From NCBI GenBank assembly GCA_946902875.1, contig OX336350.1, forward strand, positions 18,094,048-18,158,047: a DNA stretch of 64,000 nt, read 5' to 3'. The stretch is from Nematopogon swammerdamellus (Eukaryota > Arthropoda > Insecta > Lepidoptera > Adelidae). Both the position numbers and the translations under genes were made by a program. Of this stretch, positions 63,742-64,000 are shown in pieces; within the stretch, counting starts at the first letter, position 1; every line of letters starts with the position of its first letter. Under the pieces are notes generated by a model. It was not told where the DNA came from. It made no database searches and saw only the letters and a list, made by a program, of their open reading frames with translations.

Positions 63742-64000
63742 ATGTCAGTCAGTTAGTGTGTAAGCCACTACTGGACATACGCCTCTCCAATTTTCCTCCA
63801 GTCCTCCCGGCCTTCAGCGATACGGAACCACTGCTTTCCGCCGACTTACGTCGCACCTGGCGGGTGGTCTTCCCAGACTCCGTTTTCCTGTCCACGGCCG
63901 CCAATGTAGGACACGGTAACTCCAACAATCGTCGTCTCTTCGGCTAATGTGCCCAGCCCACTGCCACTTGAGCTTAGCCACCCGGTGTCCAATATCGACT
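63742..64000 (-). pseudogene. RTE-type LINE C-terminal fragment, cut by window end
   Basis: The - strand carries the same C terminus as 12643-12948, though with small deletions (CCACTACTGGACATACGCCT, GAAGGCCGGGAGGACTGGAG on the opposite strand). It runs off the right edge of the window. Confidence 0.75.

Overview
The window looks like a piece of an insect nuclear genome, most likely a moth or butterfly. The evidence is AT-rich introns, a short interstitial run of the insect telomere motif TTAGG, arthropod-type Copia elements primed from an internal part of initiator tRNA-Met, CR1-like and RTE-like non-LTR elements, and dense SINE and MITE nests. The species cannot be named from the sequence.

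Two cellular genes can be assembled exon by exon, and they converge. (1) On the + strand, 6634-31422 encodes basigin (Bsg, CD147-like): a signal-peptide exon, a skippable extra Ig-domain exon, two Ig domains over four exons, a transmembrane exon with the hallmark Pro and Glu, and a tiny last exon adding Lys-Lys-Ser. All exon phases agree. The predicted products are 272 aa (two Ig), 370 aa (three Ig), or 269 aa if the last intron is retained. (2) On the - strand, 56742-48701 encodes the G-protein beta-5 subunit (Gbeta5/GNB5) in nine exons with consistent phases, 354 aa. The last exon supplies only Val-Trp-Ala-stop. The coding exon before it has been tandemly copied: the full copy is followed by three more 164-170 bp units.

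Everything else I can identify is mobile or repetitive DNA. 537-5433 is a MITE split by a decayed Copia element (5-bp target duplication GAGCC). 57587-62093 is an apparently intact Copia element with identical 181-bp LTRs and target duplication AGTTT. 45300-48290 is a CR1-like LINE with an uninterrupted 965-codon endonuclease/reverse transcriptase ORF, just beyond the Gbeta5 stop. Introns and intergenic DNA carry LINE fragments of several clades and two SINE families. Family A has a 5S-rRNA-like core set between a tRNA-like A box and B box. Family B has a tRNA-like head and a 3' end resembling the local CR1-like LINEs. There are also several foldback elements, long perfect palindromes, a 66-bp minisatellite of 16 units in a Bsg intron, and an 87-bp one in a Gbeta5 intron.

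The genes act separately: basigin is a cell-surface glycoprotein and transporter chaperone, and Gbeta5 is the partner of R7 RGS proteins. The most unusual signals are the Gbeta5 exon duplication, the composite tRNA/5S SINE with a possible LINE partner, and several transposons that landed within tens of bases of splice sites without destroying them. I see no prokaryotic-type system, CRISPR array or operon.
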